From the NCBI GenBank assembly GCA_964507325.1, contig CAZDQL010000047.1, positions 1 to 48,312 on the forward strand: a DNA stretch of 48,312 nt. Direction: 5' to 3'. Of this stretch, positions 1-8,805 are shown piece after piece (position 1 is the first letter of the stretch; each line of letters begins with the position of its first letter). The notes beneath the pieces were generated by a model. That model saw only the letters and a program-made list of their open reading frames with translations. It was not told the origin of the DNA and searched no databases. Origin of the DNA: CAZDQL01 sp964507325. GTDB lineage: Bacteria; Planctomycetota; UBA1135; GCA-002686595. The translations under genes and the position numbers were made by a program.

Positions 1-1438
1 GGCTAGGAGTCCATTCGGCTTGCGACGAGCAGGCGATCGGGGTCACGGTGAATTCCGCAACGGGTAGGTCCTGCGTGTGAGGGCCAATGCGACGGGGCAA
101 GCCGTCCACCCATGCGCGTGTGTAGGGCCCGACTGCCGTGAGGACGGCGCGGGAGAAGTTCCACTCATCCTGGAAGCTGGGAGGGTCGTGCAACGCGCCC
201 TCTATGAGGAGAGCACGCTCGCGGTCGATCTCCCCATACCGCAGGGTGATGGTGCCGAGGGAGAGCCTGCGGTTGGTCACCGTGATCTGCTGTTGATGGA
301 GTTCGTGGTGCTTGTACCAGATCACCAACTTCCGACTTCCCTCCTCCAGATCGGTAAGCACGAACCGCCCCGATTGATTCGTGTACGCTTCGTCGAAGAG
401 AGGTGCTGGATCTCCCGTCTCCCACTCCGGATCGACGGGCAGCAGGACAGCTGTGGCTCCCTCGAGGGCCCAGCCATTGGAGGACAGAACACGGCCGCGG
501 ACCACGCCTCTTCGGTCCATGTACTGCTCGAGGGTGGCGACCGGGACGGTCTGATGGACCCCGACGGTCGCGTTCAGAGGGCCGCGCCCCCTCCAAGCAC
601 CACCCTTCGCTCGAGCCTCCAGCCACACCTGGCACCTCGGATCGGGCTCGTACTCGACCGAGGAGTAACGAGCCCACGGGGGATCGCCGGAGCGCACGGC
701 GATCCACGACCACTCTCGCCTGATCGGGATCCGGCGCTCGTCGAAGCGCGCCACGCTCAAGCTGCCATCTTCTGCGACCTCGATCTCACCCGCGCTGTCC
801 GGTGCGTGCTGGGCTTCGACGACTCGAACTTGCAGCGACGCTGGTCCCAACCCCTCGATGGGCTCGAGGGCGAGGGGATAGGTCGGCCCGATCGGGACGC
901 TCAGTAGCCACGGTCCTGGATCGGAAGGGGACTGGTCACGCGTGTCCTCGAACACGGGATTGCCGGCATCGGACGCCTCCACGCGTTGGCGGCCGAAGGG
1001 CAACTCGACTCCCGACGAGAAGAACCCATTCGCCCGAGTAGTGACCCCGGACGAAACACCGGAGGCGGAGAGCAAGAGCTCCAGGTCGGGCACCCACTCT
1101 TGTGTCCGCGCGTCGAGAGCGACGCCTTCGACGATTGCCGCGGGTGGTTCCGACGCAGGTGAGGGTGCTGCAGGGGCTGGATCCCCATCCCCCCGACGCT
1201 CGTCTTCAATCGCTGGGGGTGGATCTGGGTCTCCGTCAGCGAGTTCCTCCCGCGACGTCGAAGCATCCTGCCCAGACGCCTCACCCACGACGGTGAGGGA
1301 TGAGCTCGGCACAACAGGCGTGCCCTCGATCGCTTCGGCCGCCTTCCACGGAGGCCAAACCCAGAGCAGTACGCCAGCGATCAGGATGACGACGGCGAAC
1401 AGGAGCAGCAGCGCAGAGCCCGGGGTGCGTCTCGCCAT
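1..1438 (-). CDS. Membrane-anchored carboxypeptidase-regulatory-like protein (C-terminus off the window)
   Basis: Reading leftward from the ATG at 1438, the frame stays open to the window edge (about 479 codons), so the gene is partial at its 3' end. The N-terminus has a basic MARRTPG stretch and one hydrophobic helix at about residues 8-30 (SALLLLFAVVILIAGVLLW), a signal anchor. A low-complexity acidic and proline-rich linker follows to about residue 90. Then come at least two beta-sandwich repeats of the CarboxypepD_reg type: one opening IVEGVALDARTQEWVPDLEL, the other VVRGRVLSSNGWALEGATAV and running through GRFVLTDLEEGSRKLVI. Such repeats are common in planctomycete surface proteins. I saw no catalytic motif. 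It lies 39 nt downstream of rhaB on the same strand and might be co-transcribed, but nothing ties it functionally to rhamnose use. Confidence 0.72.
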   Translation of the reverse strand, partial: MARRTPGSALLLLFAVVILIAGVLLWVWPPWKAAEAIEGTPVVPSSSLTVVGEASGQDASTSREELADGDPDPPPAIEDERRGDGDPAPAAPSPASEPPAAIVEGVALDARTQEWVPDLELLLSASGVSSGVTTRANGFFSSGVELPFGRQRVEASDAGNPVFEDTRDQSPSDPGPWLLSVPIGPTYPLALEPIEGLGPASLQVRVVEAQHAPDSAGEIEVAEDGSLSVARFDERRIPIRREWSWIAVRSGDPPWARYSSVEYEPDPRCQVWLEARAKGGAWRGRGPLNATVGVHQTVPVATLEQYMDRRGVVRGRVLSSNGWALEGATAVLLPVDPEWETGDPAPLFDEAYTNQSGRFVLTDLEEGSRKLVIWYKHHELHQQQITVTNRRLSLGTITLRYGEIDRERALLIEGALHDPPSFQDEWNFSRAVLTAVGPYTRAWVDGLPRRIGPHTQDLPVAEFTVTPIACSSQAEWTPS

Positions 1439-1477
1439 GGATCCACATCGAGTGTAGGACTCCCGCGCGATCTGAGG

Positions 1478-2770
1478 TCAGAAATCACGCGCGGGCAGAA
1501 CCCGACCGATGAAGCCGCGCGCGGCAGCGAGGTCGGGGAAGAGCCCGTCGTGAATCGCCTGCAATGCGAGATTCCCGATCGCGGTGGCCTCCACGGGCCC
1601 CGCGCGGACGGGAAGCCCCGTGGCGAGCGCGGCGGCCTGGTTCAGGTAGTCGTTCTGACTGCCACCACCGACGATCTGGACGCCACGCACCGGACGGCCC
1701 GTCAGCGCAGCGAGATGCTTCAGGATCACGGCGTAGCGCGCGGCGAGTGAATCCAGAATCGTGCGCGACAGGACGANNNNNNNNNNNNNNNNNNNNNNNN
1801 NNNNNNNNNNNNNNNNNNNNNNNNNNNNNNNNNNNNNNNNNNNNNNNNNNNNNNNNNNNNNNNNNNNNNNNNNNNNGCGGATCGTCCCGAACACCCCCGC
1901 CTCGTTCGTGAAGCCGGCGTCGCACGCTTCCGGCGTGAGCACCGGCTCAGTGACCTCGACCCCCACCAGCGACCAAGTGCCCGACGAGATGTAGGCCCAG
2001 CCCTCCTCGAGAGGGGTGCCGGCCACGGCGCTCGCCGTGTCGTGCGTGGCGGGGCACACGACGGTGACGGGGGGGAGGCCGAGGCGTTCGCGCAGCTCCG
2101 GTCGCAGCGGCCCCAGGCTGGAACCTGGCGGGACCGTCTCGGGCATCACCTCCGGTGGTACGCCGACCGCCCGCAAGAGCTCGGGGGCCCAGGTGCGCGT
2201 GCGGGCAGCCAGCGCCTGGGTCGTGCTGGCATTCGTCTCCTCGCCGACGGCGCGACCACTCAGGTGGTGGTGCACCAGGTCGGGCATCATCAAGAGCTTG
2301 GCCGCCGCCGGTGGCCACCCCCCCCTGCGTGTCACCGCCAGGAGCTGCACCAGCGTGTTGAAGGGCAGGAACTGGATCCCCGTAACGGCGTACAGCTCCT
2401 CGCGCGGCACGATCTTGCAGAGCTCCTCGATCAGGCCGTCGGTGCGCGGGTCCCGGTAGCGCACGGGGTCGTCGAGCAGCTCACCGTTCTCGTCCAAGAG
2501 ACCGAAGTCCACCCCCCAGCTGTCGACGCCGATGCTGCGCAGGTCCGCCGGACGCTCCCGGATCCGCTCTCCGACGCCGAGCAGGCCGCGCTCCACCTCC
2601 GCCAGGAGGTCCTTCAGCACCCAGCGGTCGTGGCCGCCCGCGTGACTCGTGGGTTGGGGGAAACGGTGGACGACCTCCAGCTCGAGGGAGTCGCTCCCGA
2701 AACGCCCCAGGACGACGCGCCCGCTGCCCGCCCCGAGATCGACCGCGACGTACCCTCGCTCCTCGCTCAC
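1478..2770 (-). CDS. rhaB: Rhamnulokinase (FGGY carbohydrate kinase), interrupted by an assembly gap
   Basis: ATP-dependent phosphorylation of L-rhamnulose to L-rhamnulose-1-phosphate in the cytoplasm. The N-terminus YVAVDLGAGSGRVVLG is the FGGY phosphate-1 motif. SIGVDSWGVDFGLLD and PVRYRDPRTDG are rhamnulokinase signatures, and ATHDTASAVAGTP, YISSGTWSLVG and IVGGGSQNDYLNQ form the second domain. The start is the GTG at 2770, which overlaps the rhaI stop as GTGA; the longer upstream open frame lies inside rhaI. The frame is open across the 100-N gap, but known RhaB proteins have about 73 residues where this one has 33 undefined codons, so the real gap is probably longer than drawn. A rhamnulose-1-phosphate aldolase is not in the window. 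Confidence 0.93.
   Translation of the reverse strand: MSEERGYVAVDLGAGSGRVVLGRFGSDSLELEVVHRFPQPTSHAGGHDRWVLKDLLAEVERGLLGVGERIRERPADLRSIGVDSWGVDFGLLDENGELLDDPVRYRDPRTDGLIEELCKIVPREELYAVTGIQFLPFNTLVQLLAVTRRGGWPPAAAKLLMMPDLVHHHLSGRAVGEETNASTTQALAARTRTWAPELLRAVGVPPEVMPETVPPGSSLGPLRPELRERLGLPPVTVVCPATHDTASAVAGTPLEEGWAYISSGTWSLVGVEVTEPVLTPEACDAGFTNEAGVFGTIRXXXXXXXXXXXXXXXXXXXXXXXXXXXXXXXXXXVLSRTILDSLAARYAVILKHLAALTGRPVRGVQIVGGGSQNDYLNQAAALATGLPVRAGPVEATAIGNLALQAIHDGLFPDLAAARGFIGRVLPARDF
1777..1876. other. Assembly gap (100 N)
   Basis: A run of exactly 100 N inside rhaB. A round 100 usually marks a gap of unknown size. The flanks belong to one gene in one frame: NEAGVFGTIR before it and VLSRTILDSLAARY after it, in coding order. 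So the two contigs are correctly joined and oriented. Confidence 0.99.
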
Positions 2771-4065
2771 ACGATCCCCGATCCGGCAGAGCCCGCGGCG
2801 GCGGGGCGTTCCTCGGCTTTGCGAGCGCGGTAGCCGCTGGAGCGGTACACGGCGACGGGGTCGATCGCGCCGCCGGCCCGCGAGCGCGCCATCGCCAGGA
2901 TCGGCTCGACGTCGGTGGTGAAGGCGCGCTTCAGCGTGCGCAGGGCCATCACGGCGTCGTTCTCGGCCTGGTACTCCGCCAGGGCTTCGTGGTCGACGAG
3001 CAGGGCCTGCGCGTAGGCGCGCTGGACCTCCGTCGCGCTCACCATCAGCGACTCGATCGGATCGGTGACGTTGTGGGACTGGTCGAGCATGTAGGCGGGG
3101 GCGAAGTCCGGGTCGCGCCGTGCGGCGTCGACCAGCTCGAGGAAGACCAGGAAGAGCTGGTAGGGATCGATCGAGCCGCTGTCCAGGTCGTCGTCCCCGT
3201 ACTTGCTGTCGTTGAAGTGGAACCCGCCCAGCTTCCCGAACTGGATCAGGCGCGACACGATCATCTCGACGTTCGTCGTCGGGGCGTGGTGTCCGAGGTC
3301 GACGAGCGAGAACGCCTGCGGACCGAGCTGCTGCACGCACCAGTGACTGGTGCCCCAGTCGTTGATCACCGTGGAGTAGAAGGCCGGCTCGAAGAGCTTG
3401 TGCTCGACGTAGAGCCGCCAGTCCGCCGGTAGCCCGGCGTAGATGCGCTGCAGGCTCTCGAGGTAGCGCTCCAGGGAGGCGCGGAAGCTCTGCTGCCCCG
3501 GGAAGTTCGTACCGTCGGCGATCCAGACCGTGAGCGCCTGCGAACCGAGCGCCCGGCCGATCTCGATGCACTCCAGGTTGTGCTCGACCGCCTGGTTGCG
3601 CACCTCCTCGGCGCTGTGCGTCAGGCTCCCGAACTTGTAGGAGTGCGCCTGTCCCGGCTGGTCCTGGAAGGTGTTCGAGTTCATCGCGTCGAACCCGAGA
3701 CCGCGCTGCGCCGCGTACTCACAGAGCTCGTCGGGATCGTCGGGCCGGTCCCAGGGGATGTGGAGCGAGACGCTGGGGGTCACTCGCACGAGCTGGTGGA
3801 CCGTCGCGCAGTCGTCGAGCTTCTCGAAGACGTCGCGCGGCTCGCCGGGGCCGGGGAAGCGCGCGAAGCGCGTGCCCCCGGTTCCCACGCCCCAGGAGGG
3901 CAGGGCCACCGCGAAGGCCGCGATCTCGCGCGTGAGCGCGTCGATGGAGAGGCCGCGTCGGTCGAGCACCTGGCCGAGGTGGTCGAAGTCCTGCTCGAGG
4001 GCCGCCCTCGCGCCCTCGTTCTCCTGGGTGACGAGCTCGTCGGGGATGGCGAATCGCTGCTTCAC
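2767..4065 (-). CDS. rhaI: L-rhamnose isomerase, Pseudomonas stutzeri (RhaI) type
   Basis: Converts L-rhamnose to L-rhamnulose, the first catabolic step. The 432-residue protein matches the metal-dependent TIM-barrel L-rhamnose isomerases of the P. stutzeri/Bacteroidetes type rather than E. coli RhaA. Metal-ligand blocks are visible in order: VEHKLFEPAFYSTV (Glu221), SLVDLGHHAPTTN (Asp256), GFHFNDSKYGDDD (His283) and AYMLDQSHN (Asp328). The N-terminal region has the family block AVALPSWGVGTGGTRFARFP. It is followed directly by rhaB with a 4-nt stop/start overlap, so the two are translationally coupled. A permease gene ends 55 nt upstream. The C-terminal tail is rich in Ala and Gly and probably disordered. 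Confidence 0.94.
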   Translation of the reverse strand: MKQRFAIPDELVTQENEGARAALEQDFDHLGQVLDRRGLSIDALTREIAAFAVALPSWGVGTGGTRFARFPGPGEPRDVFEKLDDCATVHQLVRVTPSVSLHIPWDRPDDPDELCEYAAQRGLGFDAMNSNTFQDQPGQAHSYKFGSLTHSAEEVRNQAVEHNLECIEIGRALGSQALTVWIADGTNFPGQQSFRASLERYLESLQRIYAGLPADWRLYVEHKLFEPAFYSTVINDWGTSHWCVQQLGPQAFSLVDLGHHAPTTNVEMIVSRLIQFGKLGGFHFNDSKYGDDDLDSGSIDPYQLFLVFLELVDAARRDPDFAPAYMLDQSHNVTDPIESLMVSATEVQRAYAQALLVDHEALAEYQAENDAVMALRTLKRAFTTDVEPILAMARSRAGGAIDPVAVYRSSGYRARKAEERPAAAGSAGSGIV

Positions 4066-4120
4066 GGTGCGTCTGGGATCGGGTCAGCGGATTGGGATCA
4101 TGCGTTCGGACACGGCGCTC

Positions 4121-5824
4121 TCAGGTCGCCTGGTCGGCCGGTGGCTTCCGTCCGAACCACACGCTTCCCGCGACGAAGTAGAGGATCGACCCCCAGAGCA
4201 GGACCGTCTTGACGAGGTCGAGTCGGCCCTCGTAGGCGTCCGCCTCGGAGCGGAAGACCCACACGGAGAGGAGCAGGAAGGCGACCAGGGAGCCCACGGC
4301 GACGATCGCGCCGACTCTCTGGACGGCGGCCAACGGCTGCGCGGCCTGGGGCGTCGACTCGCCGGTGCGCGGACTCGACGCGCCCTGCTCGCTGGACTCA
4401 CCGGACGGATCTCCGGCGTCGCCGCTCTCCGATCTCGCCCCGGCGAAGTAGGCGATCCCCGTGTAGAGCACTCCGCTGACGAACCACGCCGGCACGCCCA
4501 GGAAGAACTCGTTCACCAGGCCGCGATTCCAGAGCAGGAAGGCCACCCCCGAGGTCGCCGCCCAGACCACTAGCGCCGGCACGTTGAGCGAGCGCCCCGC
4601 CGCCCAGAAGCGCTTCAAGCCGAGGCGCGGGAAGAGGAAGTGCTCGGCCACGACGATCCCGCCGATCGGCGCCAGGACGATGCCGTAGATCGCGACGAAG
4701 CCGAGCAGCTCGCGGAAGACGAAGGGGAAGCACGCGACGGCGCTGGTGACGATGCCGGCAACGAGGGTGATCTTCCAGCGCGGCCAGTCGGGGGTGACCG
4801 CCTGCAGCGCGAGGCCGGCGCGGTAGAGGGTCGGGTTCGACGTCGTCCAGCCCGCGACCACCACCGCGATGGCGCCGGCGATACCGAGCGCGTGCAGGGC
4901 GACCGCTCCCGAGTCGAGATTCGTGAGGGGGGTCTGCATCGCATGCGCCGCGGTGGCGCCCATCACCCCGGCACAGATCCAGGCCAGGTAGTGGCCCAGG
5001 AACATGCCGAACGCGGAGTTGAACCCGTAACTGGCCCGGCGCGCGTAGCGCAGGAGCGCCATGTCCGACAGGCCGAGGTGCATGGCGATGTTGCAGATCC
5101 AGGCCAGCCCGGCGATTTGCCACAGGCTGACCGGCTCGCCGCCGCCCTCGGCCACACCCGTCCAGACGAACCCGTCCGCGATGGTGCGCAGGTCGCCGAG
5201 GCCGGCGATCCCGTCGAGACCCGCCTGGGCCGCGAGGGCGGGCAGCGTCAGCAGCGCGCCCACCACGAACATGACCAGCAGCCAGGGTGAGCACAGCGTC
5301 GCGAAGCGCGAGAGCTTCTCGAAGCCCCAGATCGCGAGGGCGGTGACCACGGCTCCGATGCCGAGCACGACGAAGACGAAACCGGAGTCGGTCGGGATCC
5401 AATCCGTCTGTGCTTCGATGCCGAAGGCGATGCGTACCGCGGAGGCGGCCACCGTGATCATCGCGCCGGCCAGGATGCAGTAGAGCACCGCGTTGAGCAC
5501 GTTGTAGATCGCTGTCACTCCGGGACCCGCGATCCGGCGCAGGTACCAGTAGAGGGTGAGGCGCGTGCTGGTCGCGATCGGTGCGCAGACGAGGGCCCAC
5601 GAGAGCACCGCGAGCAGGTTGCCGATCAGGAGACCGATCAGGACGTCGGAGGTGCGCGCGCCCCAGCTCACGAAGAGCGCGCCGATGACGAACTCGGTGG
5701 CGGCGACGTGCTCACCCGCGTACATGCCGGCGAAGCGCCAGCCGCCCTGCAGTCCCTTGCGCGACACCGGCTCCCGCTCGAACTCGTGCAGTTGATCCAG
5801 CCGCTCGGAGATCTTGCTCGACAT
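4121..5824 (-). CDS. NCS1-family (purine/cytosine permease-like) transporter, candidate rhamnose permease
   Basis: A polytopic inner-membrane protein of about 567 residues with roughly 12 hydrophobic segments. It opens with the NCS1-like block RFAGMYAGEHVAATEFVIGA and continues TSDVLIGLLIGNLLAVLSWA; a soluble Ser/Pro-rich loop precedes the last two helices. I chose the ATG at 5824, which gives the conserved start MSSKISERLDQ. A GTG at 5902 is in frame, has a GGAG about ten bases upstream and would add 26 Pro/Arg-rich residues. NCS1 proteins usually import nucleobases or related compounds with Na+ or H+. Its position directly upstream of rhaI-rhaB, and divergent from a rhamnosidase, suggests it imports rhamnose or a rhamnoside here. 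That substrate is inference only. Confidence 0.8.
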   Translation of the reverse strand: MSSKISERLDQLHEFEREPVSRKGLQGGWRFAGMYAGEHVAATEFVIGALFVSWGARTSDVLIGLLIGNLLAVLSWALVCAPIATSTRLTLYWYLRRIAGPGVTAIYNVLNAVLYCILAGAMITVAASAVRIAFGIEAQTDWIPTDSGFVFVVLGIGAVVTALAIWGFEKLSRFATLCSPWLLVMFVVGALLTLPALAAQAGLDGIAGLGDLRTIADGFVWTGVAEGGGEPVSLWQIAGLAWICNIAMHLGLSDMALLRYARRASYGFNSAFGMFLGHYLAWICAGVMGATAAHAMQTPLTNLDSGAVALHALGIAGAIAVVVAGWTTSNPTLYRAGLALQAVTPDWPRWKITLVAGIVTSAVACFPFVFRELLGFVAIYGIVLAPIGGIVVAEHFLFPRLGLKRFWAAGRSLNVPALVVWAATSGVAFLLWNRGLVNEFFLGVPAWFVSGVLYTGIAYFAGARSESGDAGDPSGESSEQGASSPRTGESTPQAAQPLAAVQRVGAIVAVGSLVAFLLLSVWVFRSEADAYEGRLDLVKTVLLWGSILYFVAGSVWFGRKPPADQAT

Positions 5825-5997
5825 GGTCGCAGTTGGGCCTCGGCCCGCTGGGGAACGCGCGGAATCCGCCTCGAAGGGGGGAAGGCGCCCGCATTGAACC
5901 ACGCTCCGGGAAGTGATGACAACGGTCTCGAGCTTCGCAGCTCCGGAATCCCGCTGGTACTCTCTACCGGTCCCGCGACCGCGAGGCAGTTCAACCC

Positions 5998-8805
5998 ATG
6001 CACATGAGATCTCGACGAATCGTCCGCCGCTTCTTCGCGTTAACTCTGCTCCTCGCGAGCTGCCAGTACGGTGGGACCAGCGCGCCGGCGCACGACTCGG
6101 GGCAAGCGAGTGCGCAACGCGAGAACGCTCCCGCTCGGGTGGCGCCCGTGGACTTGCGCTGCGAGTACAAGCTCGACCCCCTGGGCATCGAAGTGCGCGC
6201 GCCGCGCCTCACGTGGCAGCTCGAGGGCACCGCCCGGGGCGCGGCCCAGAGCGCCTATCGAGTGCTCGTGGCGTCGACGCTCGAGAAGCTCGAGAGGAAT
6301 GCGGCGGACCGCTGGGACAGCGGCGAGGTCGCCTCGGCGGAGACCGTGCTCATCCCCTACGACGGAGCCCCCCTCGAGGCGCGCGCCGAGTGCTTCTGGA
6401 AGGTCCGTGTCTGGGACGACGAGGGTCGAGTCTCCGACTGGAGCGCCCCCGCGCACTGGAGCATGGGACTGCTGCATCCCGACGACTGGTCCGCGCGGTG
6501 GATCGGCTACGACGCCAGCGCCGGCGGTGTGGAGGAGGTGGCAGAGGTCGAGGAGACTTCCGACGGACGCCCGCCCTTGGATCTGCCCCCACCGCCCTAT
6601 CTGCGCAAGGAGTTCAGCGCGCAGAAGACCGTCGCCAAGGCCACCCTCTACGCCACAGCCCTGGGCTTGTACGAGACCTATCTGAACGGCCAGCGGGTGG
6701 GCGAGGACTACTTCACGCCGGGCTGGACCGACTACTTCAAGCGGGTCTACTACCAGACCTACGACGTGACCGCGCTCCTGCGTCAGGGGAACAACGCCTG
6801 GGGCACGATCCTGGCCGACGGCTGGTACGCGGGCTACGTCGGCTTCCGTCGTCTGAACAAGCTGGACAAGCCGCGCGATTACTACGAGGGCGTTCCGCGC
6901 TTCCGCGCTCAGTTGGAGATCACCTACACGGACGGGACCTCGGAGCGCGTGATCACCGACGACTCCTGGCGCGCGGCCTACGGGTCCATTCGCGAAGCGG
7001 ACCTGCTCATGGGCGAACGCCGCGATCTGCGCCTGCGACGGCCGGGGTGGACCGAGACCGGTTTCGACGATGCGGGTTGGGAAGCGCCGGCTGTGACGGA
7101 AGGGGTCGAGATCCTCGTGCAGGCCCATCCCGGGGAGCCCGTTCAGCGACAGGAGGAGCTACCGGCCCAGAGCGTGAACGAGCTGCAGCCCGGAGTGTTC
7201 GTCTACGACCTGGGACAGAACATGGTCGGCTGGGTCCGCCTGCGCGTCACGGGGGAGGCGGGCACGGAAGTGACGCTGCGGCACGCCGAGATGCTGGCGG
7301 AGGACGGCAGTCTCTACATGGCGGCCCTGCGTCAGGCGCGACCGATCGACACCTACGTCCTGCCGGGGGGTGAGGTGGTGCTGGAGCCCGCCTTCACCTT
7401 CCACGGCTTCCGCTACGTCGAGGTGAGCGGTTTGAGCACGCCACCCGCCCTCGAGGACGTGACCGGCATCGTGCTCCACTCCCCCCTCCGGCGCACGGGT
7501 CACTTCGAGTGCTCCGAGCCGCTGCTCGACCAGCTGCACCACAACATCGTCTGGGGGCAGAAGGGCAACTACCTGGAGATCCCGACCGACTGCCCGCAGC
7601 GCGACGAACGCTTGGGCTGGACGGGAGACGCCCAGTTCTTCATGCCCACCGCCTTGTACACCGCCGACATCGGCGCCTTCTTCACCAAATGGCTGGTGGA
7701 CCTGGTGCAGGACTCCCAGTTTCCGGCGGGCTACTTCGCGGACATCGCGCCCAACATCGGGCTGGGTGGCGGTGCGGTGGCGTGGGGAGACGCGGCGGTC
7801 ATCTGCACCTACCTGCACTACCGCTACTACGGAGACGAGAGGATCGTCGCCGAGCACTACGAGCCGTTGGTGAAGTACCTGGACTGGCTCGAGGAGACGA
7901 GCGAGCGCCACGTGCGCAAGAAGCTGGGCTACGGCGACTGGGTGAACCTCGGTGGTGGCGCCAAGGACGAGGTGATCTGCACGGCCTACTACTACTACGT
8001 CGTCACGCTGATGGCGGAGATGGCGTCGGTCATCGGCCGCGACGACGAGGCTGCGCAGTACGCCGCTCTGGCAGCGGAGATCCGCGCGGCGTTCATCGAG
8101 AACTTCGTGGGTGACGACGGCAGCGTCCTGGAGAGCAGCCAGACGGGCTACGCTTTGGCCTTCACCATGGGCCTCCTGCCCGCGGAGCTCATGGACCAGG
8201 CGGCGGATCACTTCGTGGCGGAGATCGAGCGCTTCGACGGGCACCTGGCCACCGGCTTCATCGGCACGCCGCGCCTGCTCCCGGGCCTGAGTCGGGCCGG
8301 GCGGCTCGACACCGCCTACGACCTCCTGCTGAAGAGGACCTTCCCGTCCTGGCTGTACCAGGTGACCCTGGGCGCCACCACCATGTGGGAGCGCTGGGAC
8401 GGCTGGACGCCGGAGAAGGGCTTCCAGACGCCCGGCATGAACTCCTTCAACCACTACGCCTTCGGCGCGGTGGGCGAGTTCCTCTACGAGCACGTGGGCG
8501 GCATACGGCACGTGACGCCGGGCTTCCGGGAGGTCGTCATCGCGCCCTACCCCGGCGGTGGACTGACCTGGGCGCGCACGCGCTACGACTCGATTCGCGG
8601 CACGATCGCCTCCTCGTGGACGCACGAGGACGGGCTCTTCGTTCTGGAGGTGAGCGTGCCGCCGAACGTGGTCGCCACCGTGCGCGTACCGGGCGTGGTC
8701 GAGGCATCGAGCGTGCCCGAGGGGGTGGAGGCGGCCGCGGACCTCGACGGTGCCGCGGCCTACCACGTACACGCAGGCACCTATCGCTTCGAGAGCACGC
8801 TGTGA
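5998..8805 (+). CDS. Alpha-L-rhamnosidase, GH78 lipoprotein
   Basis: Hydrolyses terminal alpha-L-rhamnose from polysaccharides or glycosides, probably on the cell surface or in the periplasm. The 935-residue protein begins with a lipoprotein signal (FFALTLLLASC, Cys about residue 21). An N-terminal fibronectin-like domain follows (LRCEYKLDPLGIEVRAPRLT and FWKVRVWDDEGRVSDWS), then the Bac_rhamnosid_N jelly roll (ATALGLYETYLNGQRVG), the all-alpha barrel and a C-terminal beta domain (GGIRHVTPGFREVVIAP). The catalytic block DCPQRDERLGWTGD is at residues 531-544, and the second catalytic-region signature TTMWERWDGW is near residue 800. Its stop overlaps the next sulfatase start (GTGA at 8802), and it is divergent from the rhamnose uptake and catabolic genes. 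Confidence 0.95.
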   Translation: MHMRSRRIVRRFFALTLLLASCQYGGTSAPAHDSGQASAQRENAPARVAPVDLRCEYKLDPLGIEVRAPRLTWQLEGTARGAAQSAYRVLVASTLEKLERNAADRWDSGEVASAETVLIPYDGAPLEARAECFWKVRVWDDEGRVSDWSAPAHWSMGLLHPDDWSARWIGYDASAGGVEEVAEVEETSDGRPPLDLPPPPYLRKEFSAQKTVAKATLYATALGLYETYLNGQRVGEDYFTPGWTDYFKRVYYQTYDVTALLRQGNNAWGTILADGWYAGYVGFRRLNKLDKPRDYYEGVPRFRAQLEITYTDGTSERVITDDSWRAAYGSIREADLLMGERRDLRLRRPGWTETGFDDAGWEAPAVTEGVEILVQAHPGEPVQRQEELPAQSVNELQPGVFVYDLGQNMVGWVRLRVTGEAGTEVTLRHAEMLAEDGSLYMAALRQARPIDTYVLPGGEVVLEPAFTFHGFRYVEVSGLSTPPALEDVTGIVLHSPLRRTGHFECSEPLLDQLHHNIVWGQKGNYLEIPTDCPQRDERLGWTGDAQFFMPTALYTADIGAFFTKWLVDLVQDSQFPAGYFADIAPNIGLGGGAVAWGDAAVICTYLHYRYYGDERIVAEHYEPLVKYLDWLEETSERHVRKKLGYGDWVNLGGGAKDEVICTAYYYYVVTLMAEMASVIGRDDEAAQYAALAAEIRAAFIENFVGDDGSVLESSQTGYALAFTMGLLPAELMDQAADHFVAEIERFDGHLATGFIGTPRLLPGLSRAGRLDTAYDLLLKRTFPSWLYQVTLGATTMWERWDGWTPEKGFQTPGMNSFNHYAFGAVGEFLYEHVGGIRHVTPGFREVVIAPYPGGGLTWARTRYDSIRGTIASSWTHEDGLFVLEVSVPPNVVATVRVPGVVEASSVPEGVEAAADLDGAAAYHVHAGTYRFESTL

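Noticed and set aside
77..907. Rightward open frame of 276 codons near the left edge, and another at 942-1457
   Set aside because: They are antisense to the open leftward frame with a signal anchor and carboxypeptidase-regulatory repeats; their composition is the Pro/Arg-rich pattern of GC shadow frames.
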